The notes: generated from the letters alone by a model not told the origin. Shown: positions 51,201-63,143, counted from the stretch's first letter. The stretch: DNA of 64,000 nt from Beroe ovata (GCA_946803715.1 CAMPET010000242.1:37283-101282); one strand, 5' to 3'. Translations and numbers: made by a program.

Positions 51201-54200
51201 ATATTCGCCTGGAGCCATCATATAGATTACATCAGCGGTATTCTTATGAGGATCGCTCATTATTATAGAGCACCACAATTAGACACCGCTAAAAATTAAG
51301 ATTTTTTGAACGAAATAATACGGCGTTAGAATAGTCTTTTTACCGTTATTAAGCGAGTGAATGAAACTCATGACGGTTTCCTCCTGTTTCTCATTGAGCT
51401 GGTACTCCCTGCACATTGCGGTACAGATCTCATCCACATTTGTCACTAGTTTCACCGTCACACCGTCAACTTGATCCAACCTGATCGGTCATTGTTCTGA
51501 ATATGTGCGTTATTGGTGACAATGAGACTTGCCGCAATTTAGCATGGGAGAGGAGAGGGCAGGTCATCGCTACTCGATTGCAGCCCTTCCATGGCAATCA
51601 TGACAATGGTGGATATATGAATATGGAGTAAGGGCAAAGAAGTGGATTGTTAACATAGCATCATTATTCACTCGATTCTTGACTGGTCTATGGTCACACA
51701 CGATCAGACTGCATGACTCCTCTCAGATATATTCAGCTTTTCATAAGCCTTGTGCTAGAACAAATGACGACAAGTCTTAATGAGCCGAATAATTCAAAGC
51801 TATGCAAAGAACATATGCTCCTTCTTTAGTTCTTAGAAGGGGCACCTATTTTAAGCAAAGTTTCTACTGAATTAGTGGAAAAATTTCGCCATAACTCAAC
51901 TTTTTAGATTCTAAGAAGTCGAGCACCGTGTAATTTCTCCCGTCTCCACTAATTCGGTATATAAGCTTTGCTAAAACTATTTCGTAAGTTACTGAGCGGT
52001 GTCAGTCAAACATTAGTGCTGTTATCGTTTTGCCTGTTTCAGATAGTAATAGGAGAAATTAGGTTTAATCGCGCTCTGTAGCGGACACATCAGCCTTCTG
52101 GCTAATTCGTGATCCCAATTTAGGTTCAACACCATGATCTTTACTCTTTGGGTTGTGATAATCTCCGGAATAGTTAGTCTTGTTGGAGGAACGCACCAAT
52201 GTAAGTAGTCGATTGGCGCTGTTAACAAACGATACTTCATATTGTCAACAACCAATTCTTCAGGGACGAGTTTCACTGAATCGCAGTGTGACAATCCGCA
52301 GTCTTGTACAGTTGATATCCCTGTTCTAGATGTCATATCGGTAGAATGGAAGTACAAGAGGAACAATGGGTTACAGACTGTCACCTTTGTAACTTTGACG
52401 GGTATTGACAAGTGAAGGGCTCCGAATTGCATGTTACTGTCACCAATGCTACTCTAGAGTAATGGAGGGGGGATTTATGGCAACATGATTCAACAGCTAT
52501 CTTACTCAGGGGCCACAAATGACTTCGTTTACTTTTTGGACGACGGCCAACCTCAAGTCAGTCGCATGGGAAAACCGACTTGCTACTACTCGGAGAATAT
52601 TCCAAATGATCAACTCGTAGTGGATACGATGGCTCATTTCCGAATTCGCATTGATCCTGTTTACATCACCTTCACTATTAACGGTAACAATAAACATCTG
52701 CACAACCATCGAATCAAACTGGTAAAATATATCAACGAGGTGTGAGAAATAACCGCCATTGTATAACCAGGAATGGAAAAATACACGAGGACATTTCAAC
52801 GTGACCAAATGCAGTATCCGGCGTACCCGCAGTGTCACCACGCGTATGAGAACGTGAACAAGATGATATTCGAGTCGACGGGATCGATTGACGGGAGCTA
52901 TCTCGCGTATAGATTCATCCCGCACTCAGGTAATTAATTCAGGTAACACTAATATAAACCCCTGTCCACTTTGCGCGTATAACCACACCCTGAATAGTCG
53001 AGCACATCCTCTCCACTTAACCCAGACATGTGGCATTCAGCTTGAGTGCCACCAACAGGATATTTCCATCCCATATGGCGCAAATCACAGTACAATACCG
53101 ATAGTGTGTGAGTGAATCACACACTATCGAACTACTTACTGTCGAGTTAAGAGGCACGGTAAGATGGGTAGACTGGCCAGCTTCTCCTCTATTGTACCGA
53201 TAATATCCAGCTCAGAGACTGACTTGAGTGCGTGTATCGCGGTGACAACGCCACCCGAATGACGGCCCGACACTTGCCGTAACTCAACACACCCGCTGCT
53301 ACTGGGACCGTAAAATGTGCTGATCATCACACATGGATTATCTGAGTGTATGATGATATTGTGATTCATGAATTAGATAACTGTAGATTAAGCCGGGATA
53401 ATATTGAGGAATTCTCGCTTTGTGAATTGAATTGACTACCTGGATCAATTATCCATATATCGTCCTTATTATAGTTAACATGCTTGTCCAGAACTGACAA
53501 TTGGAGTAAGTAAAGATTACTATTACTCTTTCGTTTCAAATGACAGTCCTTGTAGTAGCTGAAATGTTTCGGTTCTTATCATGATGTTTTGGAATTTCTC
53601 AATTTCTCGAATTTTGAGATAAAATCTATATTTCACCTGAGCCCTGCTCTTGCTAAGACATCGAATGCTTTTTGAGGATCTTGTGGAATATTACTTTGCT
53701 CGCTCCATTTGAACAAGTCACAGGATTCTGAGGAAGATCAAAATTTATGGAAGAAAAGCGTATATGTTATTGCAGATAGGAAGAGTTGTTGAAAATTGAT
53801 TGAACGACATTTGCATAGTCTTACTTTTCACACAAGAATAAAATTGTCGGCCTTTATTCGGACCATCTTTGGAAACGGTACACAACTTCGCTGGTCCATG
53901 TACACAACGCACAACAGTCGTGTTGTGATTCCTTGCTGTGTTTGTGGGGCACATTCTAGAATACTTTTCGCATACTTTAGTCAGACTGACGTTCAAATGT
54001 TCTGCAAGAGAGGTTAGAATGAAACTGCAATAAATTCTTTTCTGGATTTCGAAACTACAATTCACTAAAGATTTAATTGATTGAGTTGATAGCTAACCGT
54101 ATATCACATCTAAAAGTGTTTTCTTGTAGTGAGCAGCAGACGAGAATTCTAACGGAATGGTATAACTCCGCTTAAGCGGTCCCGAACTGAATTTTATCTG

Positions 54201-56452
54201 AGAAAGACAGCAATCAGTCAGTGGAAGCGCGATATTTTCATTGAAAACGCGCGTGCCACTTCTGCTGAAAAATGCTATCTTGATATCATTTTGTCAAGGC
54301 GCCGTACGTAAAAAACATGAAACCATGAAATTTCTTTGTGTCAATGGCAAATTGTCATTATTCACCTCGTTCGAATGAAACACTTTGATTTCTCGAAACT
54401 GTTGATCGGTCCCAGAGGCGAACGGAACTTTAAATACCTTTTTCCTCTGCTTCGCAGATTCTTCCACGGCATCCTCTCCATAAATTCTGAAAACGAAGTG
54501 TTCAATTCATTATACACAAAAACAGGCACACCGCAAACATGCGAGGGAAAGTTTGGTTTCAAGTAGAATTCAATAATCCTCAACTCACCTAGGTGACTCA
54601 CATTGTTTCCGTTTGTTTGTCCGTTCTTTGGCAACGATTCCGGGATCTTCCTCGAAAAAAGATTCCCCAAAATCCCAATCATTGAATTTCTTTCCTTCAA
54701 ATGGTACTCTAGCTTCAGACACGTTTTCAACATGAGCATCAGTAACGTTTCCTTCCTCGATGACCCTATTTCCTTGTGTACTGAGTTCTATGACGTTCAC
54801 ATCGAATGATTCTCCAACAGGGACATCATCGTCACCAAACATATCAGAGTAATCAACAGTTTCAAACATTGCACATTGCTCCTTTTCACATGTCTTATCC
54901 GTTGGGATTGGCGATGGAACCGCATCGATTTTATCGTCAATCATTCGATCGAGGGATGATGGAATAGTCCCAGAATATACTTGCTCCTGTGTTCGGTTAG
55001 ACAAACTCGAACTGCTCTGAATTAATGACTTTTCCAGTGCTACGGGTGTCCCAGTTTTTATTGAGATGGGGGATTGATCACGAATATTTCCAATTTTCGG
55101 TGATTCGGGACTGAATAAGGACTCATCAATCAGATCAAATGAAGCGCTGAGTTGTGAAGCACAATCTCCGTCAAGTGCACGGAAAATGCTGTCCAAAGAT
55201 CTGACTCTTTTTGGAGACCCGACCTCACTTTTTCCTGACGCAATGCAAGGTGTGACGTCACAAATAGTCTGGTAATCTCTACAATCTAGTCTCGTTGCTT
55301 GAGGTACTGTCGGTGGCTCAACGATCAGATTTGGTGACGCCTCAGGGAATTTCGGGGTGGCGGGAGATTCCAAGAACTTGGTCAGATCGGCAAAATCTCG
55401 CTTTGGTACAGTAAGACTGGATGATAAATCAAGATATGATTCATCACTTCGATTGGCGGAGTTTGGAACACGTGACCCTGATAACTCTCTGTGATTCACT
55501 GCAAGCTGGCGAATTTGTGGTACAACTGGTGATTGGCAACTCTCAGAGATGCTGGTCATTAATGACTGTGGTTTCCGCACAACCTGAAATGAGGACCAGT
55601 GAACATTTACTGCAGCATACGCACACCCACAGAATGCTTACCTCTGTTAACATGGAATGTTACGTTACCTTCTGGGATTGCAAGCCGGTTACAGTTTGCT
55701 GCGTTGATGGAGGATTAGAAATAGGAGCTGGTGCGCTTATCAATGGTGATGTAAACTTCTTAGATAGGAATCGCGGCTTGTAAGTGCTGGACGAACGGGG
55801 ATCACCAGGTTTAGAGGGAGCTGTGGGAACCGAGGGAGCTAACGAAGGGGCTGAATTCGGAGGGCAGTTTTCCTTGTCGATTTCGAGAGCCTGCAAATGA
55901 ACTCCTTTACCGTTCTACCTTCGGACTTCATGAGTTCAAATTACAAGCGTCAAAGTCGAATACATTGATAATGTTATGCGCATTGCGCATATACTGATTT
56001 AATAACATAATGGAACACCATTTGAAAAACATTGCTTTTACGTAAAAAATCGCATCCAACAAAGGGGTATTTGGTGAATAGTTCCATTGATGGTAGAATA
56101 ATACTTATCTAATTATAGATTAAACTATGAACTCACATCTATAAGTATGAGATGGCCGTCACTTTCAATCTCATCCCCGACAGAAATATTCTCAGTGAGT
56201 GTGAATACGGACTCAATGTATCGTCCATTTGTACCACTGAGACACAACTTTGTGTTGTTAACCTCACTCAATACCCCATCCTTAAACATACGTCATCATT
56301 AAGATGGGATTATCATTCAAATGGATGTGGAACGGGGTGTACAACGTGACACAGAAATCAGCTGTATATATTGCAGGAATAGAAACACGTACTTGCCATA
56401 CTTTTGACTTTTTAGCTTTCTGATGAGTGTACAGGACCTTATACCTCTTCAT
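48204..56452 (-). CDS. ZGRF1: ZGRF1-type 5'-3' DNA helicase with DUF2439 and GRF zinc finger
   Basis: Exons in order: 56393-56452 (ATG), 56137-56280, 55669-55890, 54589-55583, 54384-54486, 54098-54197, 53825-54001, 53637-53727, 53440-53558, 53140-53341, 51344-51480, 51012-51168, 50716-50838, one unresolved near 50340-50420, 49902-50009, 49724-49783, 49217-49630, 48946-49083, 48691-48835, 48204-48322 (TGA). The product is about 1,200 residues, against about 2,100 in human. It starts with DUF2439 (KVLYTHQKAKKSKVWQDG). A disordered region follows, then the GRF zinc finger (CVHGPAKLC...FYSCVK then SCDLFKW). The SF1 helicase has Walker A GVFGSGKS, DEVSQ, GDPKQLPP, QYRCPP, STVDAVQGAEK and INVALTRAK. 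ZGRF1 stimulates RAD51-mediated strand exchange and crosslink repair. Exon 50716-50838 reads in frame only if one T were added near 50823, so a sequencing error or a true lesion is possible. The intron 51481-53139 holds an Ig-like segment on the other strand. Confidence 0.88.
49313..49416 (-). repeat. 21 bp coding tandem repeat in the ZGRF1 helicase domain
   Basis: Five consecutive 21 bp units encode the heptads VAKESDG, VAKESYG, VAKEIGD, VAKEISD and VSNESE. They lie between the QYRCPP motif and the next beta strand of the second helicase domain, where human ZGRF1 has only a short loop. The frame is kept on both sides. Confidence 0.8.
50661..50708. repeat. Perfect 24 bp direct duplication in a ZGRF1 intron
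   Basis: ATAATTTCTCTCTCTGTGGT plus TAAT occurs twice without a gap. It lies 8 bp beyond the donor of the 50716-50838 exon in the minus-strand sense. It is probably a recent slippage product. Confidence 0.85.
52077..53115 (+). pseudogene. Secreted Ig-like gene segment, frame-disrupted, in a ZGRF1 intron
   Basis: On the strand opposite ZGRF1, an exon at 52134-52200 encodes a signal peptide (MIFTLWVVIISGIVSLVGG) and ends in a good donor. It joins in phase 1 to 52264-52415, giving a sequence with paired cysteines (QCDNPQSC) and VISVEWKYKR, like the first half of an Ig V-type domain, then a TGA. Beyond the stop the similarity to an Ig domain appears to continue in other frames (ELHVTVTNATLE, then GGGIYGN and a long open piece to 52745). 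A further open piece lies at 52774-52931 and another at about 53025-53115. At least two frame changes are needed, or introns of only 31-46 nt. A second copy of 52077-52557 lies at 63087-63682. It is a decayed or unusual member of a multicopy family. The Ig reading is tentative. Confidence 0.4.
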
Positions 56453-56844
56453 TATATATAGAGTTCACGACCATGCTGAGGGATGGCAGCAAGTGCATTT
56501 TTGTTGAAACAAGAGTACACAAGCGCTTACAAAAGTTTATACAAGAGTTTATTTATACAAGGGTTCATAAGTTAAAAAGTAACAAGGTTCAACGGAGAAC
56601 GCAAGTGACACAAGAAGTATTGAACGAAATTCAATATCGACAAAGGGACAGCAAGTGATGAGAATAATTAATAAGTACAAAACAAGGTATTGAATCAGTC
56701 AGCAAATACCTACTCTCTTCAAAGATATCACCACTTTTCAAATAGAAGAAAGACTGCTACATGTCTCTTTAACTCAACAACTCATCATGTAGAAATACAA
56801 TTTGCAAATCACAGAAAACACTCAAATCAGCTGTACAATATCAT

Positions 56845-57898
56845 TCACAAGTTCTGGGCTTCCTTATCCCAGAACGCTATGGAAACCACGGCTTTCTGGT
56901 GGGCAGCATATTCCTGTTTGGGCGAGGATGATACCTGGGAATCCCACAATCGGACAGTCCCGTCAGAAGATGCAGTGAAGAGGAACTGTGAATCCGTCGA
57001 GAACACAGCATCCCAAACCCACTTCTGTTCGGGAGATGAAAATGTCTCGGACAATGTTACGTCATTGGCGTTGACACTCCACAGTTTGGCTGTCGCGTCA
57101 GCGCTTGTGGTTGCAATGGTAGAGCAGTCCGGTGAAAATGTACACTTGAGTCCTCTATTCACATGACACTGCTTGGTGGTAATACATTGCGGAGTAGATG
57201 TTATATCCCACAACCTGAGCGACCCCTTGTTATCAATGGAACATAACTGAGTGGCGATGTTGTTCACAGCAACACTCTGAATACTGCCCTCCTTCACTGG
57301 GTTCTGGTGTATTATCACCTCCTTATCCAACCTCAAGTCCCAGAATGAGCAAGCTGAGTTTTCCTGGCCAATAAATAGAACAGTTTGGTCAGGGTGCAAT
57401 GCAACAGAATTCACTGATGAGGGAAGCTTGATTTTTCTTTGACATGAGGCAGTTCTGATATCCCAAATGCAAACAAGACCATCCTCTCCACCGGTAAAAA
57501 TCCACTGTTTCAACCTTTGGAAACCTACTGCTGTGACGTTCTTGTTCAGTTTATCATATGTCATTGAGGGGTATGGAGAAGGGGACCCCAGATCATACAC
57601 TCGTATTTGCTGATGTCCAGCGGCAGCCAAGTGTTTTCCATCACTCGAAATTTCCAACTGATTCACCTGATTCAGAATAAGTATTAAGCAGCATGGACAA
57701 TTACTATGTATCACACAAAGGAAGACAATGCTCGAAAAGATTACTGTAAACTATCAAATAGGCAAGATAAATGGTCAATATCATTACCTGGCTATCCCTA
57801 TGAGAGAGCTTCTTGAAGCACGTTGCATTGTGTGGATACCATAGACGAATCATAGGATCAAACCCAGCTGAAGCCAGGATCAAGTCCATTTGAGTCAT
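56845..57898 (-). CDS. MLST8: TOR complex subunit LST8
   Basis: Exons: 57788-57898 (ATG) and 56845-57666 (TGA), 310 residues, close to the 326 of human mLST8. It is a seven-bladed WD40 protein. Family-specific runs are ILASAGFDPMIRLWYPH, HLAAAGHQQIRVYDL, NKNVTAVGF, FTGGEDGLVCIWDIR, CTFSPDCSTIATTSADATAKLW, WVWDAVFSTDSQFLFTASSD and the C-terminal HQKAVVSIAF. LST8 binds the kinase domain of TOR and stabilises TORC1 and TORC2. The start codon lies only 2 nt after an acceptor (CTTTCAG). The true 5' exon must therefore lie upstream or be supplied in trans. 393 bp separate its stop from the ZGRF1 start. Confidence 0.95.
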
Positions 57899-58210
57899 TT
57901 CTGAAAGCACATAGTTTTATTGAGTACCAGGTTTGTATAGGCTGGTGGCTGTTCCATGTGTTAAAAGTCAGCAGCTCTGAACAAAAAGTTGAATGGAAGT
58001 GGCTAAAAAATAAAAAGCCATTTGATAATATGCACCATGGTATTCCATTGGTTTCATTCATTGAATAAGAAGATAAGATAACAAGTTACATACATTTACA
58101 TAATGAAAAAAACAAAGCGAATCCAGCATCAATCGTAAAAAGATAAATAATGTAAATAAAATATTAGTAAAATAAGCTTTAAAACAAACTCATAAGAATA
58201 TGCATTACTT

Positions 58211-58798
58211 CTAACTACCCTCTTTGGTTGATTCAGGATTGTTTTCTTTGTTATACTTGACATCAGAAAATATGTCAAAGTTAATGACAAGTTTATCCTC
58301 TTTTGGAATAAATTGTCTGAAGCTTATTCCTGCAAGTTCAAGCATACGAACTGCAGCTTTGTGGCTACAAGAATCACTCTTCTTTTTAGAGAAGTACACA
58401 ATTCTTTTTATCCCTGCTTGGATTATTATCTTTGTACATTCATTGCATGGAAACAGTGTCACATATATGATGCAATCTTTTACATCAGCTGAGTTTTTGT
58501 TGAGCACAGCATTCATTTCTGCATGGCACACATAAGCGTACTTGGTATCATACTGTGTTTCTCCATCTCTGCACCATGGTAAGATATCATCACTGCATCC
58601 TCTTGGCATACCATTATAACCCACCCCTACAATTTTATTCTCTGAATTCACTATACATGCTCCAACTTGGGTAGCAGGATCTTTACTTCTTTGAGCAGTC
58701 AAGAATGCCACTGACATGAAATAGGTATCCCAGTCCAGATAATTCTCCCTTTTAGCCATTCTCTTCAAGCTTGATATGAAAGGGTGATAAGAAATCAC
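58211..58798 (-). CDS. DCTD: Deoxycytidylate (dCMP) deaminase, intronless
   Basis: One open frame; starting at 58798 gives 195 residues, and at the in-frame ATG 58762 gives 183. The second fits human DCTD (178), whose homology begins at [13 protein letters not shown]. The zinc site is complete: HAEMNA and PCNEC. The CDA-family context is also there: [29 protein letters not shown] and KFIP-like [10 protein letters not shown]. The enzyme converts dCMP to dUMP for thymidylate synthesis and is allosterically set by dCTP/dTTP. The gene has no intron and its third codon positions are more AT-rich than those of ZGRF1 or MON1. It is the first gene of the minus-strand array. Its 5' end is partly duplicated upstream at 59465-59785. 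Confidence 0.95.
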   Translation of the reverse strand: MISYHPFISSLKRMAKRENYLDWDTYFMSVAFLTAQRSKDPATQVGACIVNSENKIVGVGYNGMPRGCSDDILPWCRDGETQYDTKYAYVCHAEMNAVLNKNSADVKDCIIYVTLFPCNECTKIIIQAGIKRIVYFSKKKSDSCSHKAAVRMLELAGISFRQFIPKEDKLVINFDIFSDVKYNKENNPESTKEGS

Positions 58799-59089
58799 TG
58801 AATTAGTTCCTGATTTTAAGGCTTACCACAATTGTGTTGTTTATAAGAACAGGAAAGAAAGGTCAAGATTTTTGGCTATGTATATGCTAGATAAACATTT
58901 AATTGTTTTTTAAAGCGATAAAGCAGTAAGTAAATGATCGAACTTAATCATAGAGTGGTAAAAGTGTGGAGCACTGAAAATTGCGAAGCATGCAAAGTTT
59001 TGCGCTTTGAATAGTTATCAACTTGAGTTCCATTTCGCAGATGGAATTTTAAAAAATTATGGACCATGCGATTTGACTTGTCAGATGTT

Positions 59090-60170
59090 ACCTGACCTGT
59101 TTCTCGCGCGCCTTCGATGAAGGCGCGCGCGCCGCGCGCGAGAAACTGAGATCAGATAAAATCTGACAAGATTTGACTTTGTTTTTGCGCGCGCTGCGCA
59201 GCTGCAGTATCCGACTTCAATTCCATGAAGGTGCGCGCTCGGAAAACAGAGATCAGATTAAATTTATAGCACGTGTTCATGACGCAATTTTTCAAAAGCG
59301 TTCATGCCGGGTGTTATCTGTTTAGTGTCTAATCATGACTACTGTCTTTTGCGCGCGCCGCGCCGCGCCTACATCGATCGAAAAAAGGTGATGACTACGG
59401 TGTTCCTGAAGGTCCCTTAGCAAAAATATATCGCTATGGCAATATGTATGGGACCATTTCGCANCCAGATAATTCTCCCTTTTAGCCATTCTCTTCAGAC
59501 TTGATATGAAAAGGTGACAAGAAATTACTGAATTAGTTCCTGATTGTTTAAGGCTTACCACAATTCTGCTGTTTATCAGGACAGGAAAGAATGGTCTAAA
59601 TTTTTGGCTATGTATAGGCTAGATAAAGTTTTTAAAGTCGATTGAACTTAATCATAGAATGGTAGACGTGTTGAACACTGAAAATTGCAAAGCATGCAAA
59701 GTTCTGCGGTTTGAACATTTATCGACATGAATTCCATTTCGTGGATAATTTTTAAAAAATTATGGACTATGCTATTTGAAGTAATTTTGACAAATTCTAT
59801 TTGACTTGCTGTTTTTGCGCGCGCGCTGCAGTTATGTGAAGTGCGCGCGTGGAAAACAGAGATCAAATGAAATTAGCGCGTGTTTTCGGTGCGATATTTC
59901 AATAGCGTTGTCAGAATGTCAGGTTTTATTTATGTTGAAGGTCTTCTGCAATTTTATGCGCGGCGCGCGCTAATTTCATTCAAAAGCCAAAATTTAATAA
60001 AGGCCAATTGCGCCGCGCATGCAAGAAACAGTGGACAGATATCAAATTCAACAAAAAATTGCCAAATGCCATGCATGTGCCGCGAAATTGAGAATAAGTA
60101 TGCGCAAGGCCGCGCGGTGCGCGCAAAACGAGATTCTCGACAGGGTCTATAGTCTATCATTGATCGACAA
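59090..60170. repeat. CpG-rich dispersed repeats in the divergent DCTD/NUP160 interval
   Basis: Several blocks of GCGCGC-rich sequence (59103-59145, 59186-59200, 59351-59368, 59816-59850, 59956-60020, 60105-60130) alternate with AT-rich sequence. The motif ATTCTCGACAGGGTC near 60131 is shared with about 5351. 'GAGATCAGATxAAAT' follows the GC blocks at about 59148, 59251 and 59860, so the blocks look like internally repeated units of one family. The interval also separates the minus-strand array from NUP160 and must hold the promoters of both. Confidence 0.55.
59465..59785 (-). repeat. Partial duplicate of the DCTD 5' region, next to an assembly N
   Basis: The stretch right after the N at 59464 repeats 58735-59070 with roughly 85-90% identity, including the first codons of DCTD (MAKRENYL) and the upstream sequence. 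The coding part stops at the N. It is either a true truncated tandem duplicate or a second haplotype joined during assembly. The single N favours the latter. Confidence 0.8.
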
Positions 60171-60579
60171 AAAGGGGGTGACTCATTCCTGATGAGTCAT
60201 TTCTGAGTTGTGAAAGTGGTTATGTATTTATATTTCTTTTCATTTTCTTCTTAGTTTCTGAGTTCTGCATTCGCTTTGTGGAGTATTTTGAGAGTTTGAG
60301 TGGGTGGGCAGTTGATACTGGGTGGTTTGCCAGTTCTCCAAGTCATCCCCACTCAAATCACCTTTTGGTATTCTGCACTCCAACTCTGAAGGCCTCCCCT
60401 AGTATTTTAATTATTTGTACAACTTTTTTCTATGAATGCTTTTCGCTTTATACATCGGTTTTCTAGCTTACAGGACACAGGTAGATATTCATGAAACAAG
60501 TTTGGTCATTAAATCATCACATGATCAGAATAATCTATGCTATACTTTTGAGATAATTCTTTTTTATCCCAACACAGTC

Positions 60580-62894
60580 ATGTTACTGCAAGGAGAGAGA
60601 ATTTCAAGTGATTATGTATCAGAATGGGTAGAAGTGCGGTACTCTTTTCTCAATGAAAGAGACATTCCTTCCTCAAGAAGTTTTACCAAGGATGGTGGGG
60701 CTTTTCGGTACCAATCAAAACATGCTGTCTGTACTGATAGATGGATTGTGTGGAGGATCAAAGATGACTGTGTAGAACTGAGCGAACTATCCCTCCACCA
60801 CAATCTTTCTGGAAATGGTCTTAAACTCTTCTTCCCAAACACAACTGTTCTCTCACCAGTAAGTGATGAATCAGTTCAATTAGAAAATGATGACTATTCT
60901 CAGATGCATGACTGTTCTCTTTTGCAGGTACATATCATAGAAGAAGGTCTTACTGTCAGCATTCTTATTGCCACAACTGCATCTGTACACAGGATAATTT
61001 GTCCTCACCCTGCTGCACAAAATTCATCATTCAGTAACATGGGAATAGTGAAGACAAATGTCAGCAGTATACTTGAGTGAGTCAGCACTCTTTGCACTTC
61101 AATGTGTTCATATTGTCTTGGTGTTGATGATACTTCAAATTTCTTCAAATCTAACCTTTACTTTTCAGGTCCTTGGATACAAGTGTTTTGCAGACAAAGC
61201 ATCACTTCTCTTACATACCTCATGATGTTGCACCAGCACTTTCAACAGCATCTCTCACTCAAATAGGAGCTGCAGTTTTTGCATTCTCCTATCCTTCTGC
61301 AGATCTACGACTTGTTACCCTCCCTCCTCCTGGAGCTGATGTGGCTGTGACACAGGTATCTTTTATATGAAACTCCCCACAGTTGATCTTTGTGTTTCTT
61401 AGTGTGTAGTTACTCTTGAATATTCTGTTCTGTGAAATGGGATGTTTCAGACGGATTTACACCAATGGTCAGTCATGCAGAGACTATGGTCCGGTGTGAG
61501 CAGGCGATCTATAATGGCTGAAAGTGAATCTGCTCCTCTGTCCATCACAATGTACCAAATTGGACCTGATATGCTTCTTTTCTCACTTTGCAGGTGAAAG
61601 CTAAGTAGTGAGGTTTTCAGAAGTGGCATTTTCATCAGTGAGATTTTCTGTTCCTTGAACCTGTTTAATGTTTAAATGCATTATGATACCACTGATCGAT
61701 GTTCTGTATTATAGGGATTTAAAGTTGCGGGTTTGGTCTGTGAACAGTAAAGAGTGCACGAACATCGAAGCTATCCCAAGCAAGACACCACTCAAGCTAC
61801 ACGGAAACCAATCTCTCACCTTCAGACCAGCCACTTCTTCAGCAACAGCTATGCTAGGTGTACATATCTCCTTCACTGATGTCAGTGTTTTCAGACTTTA
61901 CACTGGTGAGTTATGCTTACACACCCTTTTTTACTTTTTTGTTGTTTTTTTGTTCCAATTTTTGAATCCATACCATATGTACTGTGTCATTTCAGTTCTG
62001 TTCACGGAAGCAACTCTCAGCATGACACTTCTCTTCAACTTCACGGGATGGGATATCCCTCTGCAGCATTTCTACATTTCACCAAACGAAATACTGGCGC
62101 TCCACAATGACTCCGGTTCTTCCAGGTGTCAATGCAAATGTAGTTGTAATAAATGATTTCCTTTCATCTCGTACGACTGATTTTAAAAAGAGCTCTCAAT
62201 AACCGCTCACTACTCACTTTCAGAGTTCTTACCCTCTCACTGAACGACAGTGAGAAAGAAGGGTGCTGGGAAGAAATTCACATGATTGAACCAGCTGAGA
62301 TGGATGAAGCAGTATTTGACGACTCGGAGACTTTCGTCGAAACATGTCTGACCGAATTCACAGAGAACACAATCTGCGCCGCGCTCAACAAACTAAATTT
62401 CGATGTTGACGAGGAGAATGGAGTCGAGGGAGCACTTCACTCCTTCATATCCACACACGAAGCGATGGAAGATGTGGACGAAGCCCTCCGAGTCTTGTAC
62501 ACGGAGTGTACCACATTTCACGAGATTCACAGTGCTCCTGTCTGCGTGTCAGATGGTGTTCTGCTGACAGCTGGTGACGTCACACTCCTCCTACCCAACT
62601 CCTCGGATTACCACGTCAGCGAGGACTCGGCTCTGATGGGCGTGTTCGTCAAACTGACCGAGTTTATACCCGCTGAACAGTGGGATTTGCTCCAGGAGTG
62701 CCCTGAGGCGGGGTTGACTGACATCGCAAGTGATCTCATCTCCAGCCATATCAACCCCGAGAATTCAGCACAGCTTGACGAGCTGATTCTCTCCATTGAG
62801 GATATATCAGGAGCGCTGAGAGATGCGGTGCAGTCTATTCACAAGTACAAGGAGTCGGTGTGTCAACTTCCTATCCTGTTCAGAAGTGTGCAAG
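60580..62894 (+). CDS. NUP160: Nucleoporin NUP160, N-terminal half
   Basis: Exons keep frame: 60580-60858, 60928-61076, 61169-61355, 61451-61593, 61715-61905, 61996-62125, 62224-62894. The donor after 62894 leads on, but no further exon is seen before the window end. Key matches to human NUP160 are GAFRY...WIVWRIKDDCVELSELSL (YVESGK..FIHWKTSGDTLELMEESL), ATTASVHRIICPHP, VMQRLWSGV, FSLCRDLKLRVWS, and the helical part after PAEMDEAVF. It corresponds to the beta-propeller and the first helices of this Y-complex (NUP107-160) scaffold subunit of the nuclear pore. The intron 60859-60927 is 69 nt, a multiple of three, without an in-frame stop. The ATG at 60580 is chosen by homology; an in-frame ATG at 60436 is possible. 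Confidence 0.88.
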
Positions 62895-63143
62895 GTGGGA
62901 GACATAACTTCTCACTCGTATAGCTCACTACTAGTAGTGCTACCTAGTAGCATTTACCCTACCTCACACTAATCGCACTATATTACAGTTTATGGACCGA
63001 AACATGTCAGTTTGAGTGAGCATTTGAGGATAGCTCACAAACCTATCCACCGATTGACTTGAAACTTCTACCATACCTCAAGGACNTGTAGCGGACACAT
63101 CAGCCTTCTGGCTAATTCGCGATCCCAATTTAGGTTCAACACC

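Larger units (their letters stand above)
23203..58798 (-). other. Eleven-gene head-to-tail array, candidate polycistronic unit
   Basis: In transcription order: DCTD, MLST8, ZGRF1, ZNHIT1, EBP2, SPS2, MON1, BTB, TDP2, RBM17, cornichon. Stop-to-start gaps are 313, 393, 375, 416, 270, 385, 543, 246, 433 and 492 bp. No plus-strand gene interrupts the array except those lying inside introns. Acceptor-like AG sites lie 2-21 nt before the ATG in about nine of the genes. This is compatible with spliced-leader trans-splicing of a long precursor, but also with very compact genes each having a short 5' UTR intron. Confidence 0.45.

Noticed and set aside
52506-52925. 139-codon open frame on the minus strand within the ZGRF1 intron
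   Set aside because: It does not match any ZGRF1 segment; the plus strand here carries a signal peptide and canonical splice sites instead.
56690-57166. 158-codon open frame on the plus strand
   Set aside because: Antisense to the MLST8 WD40 exon, which has clear homology.
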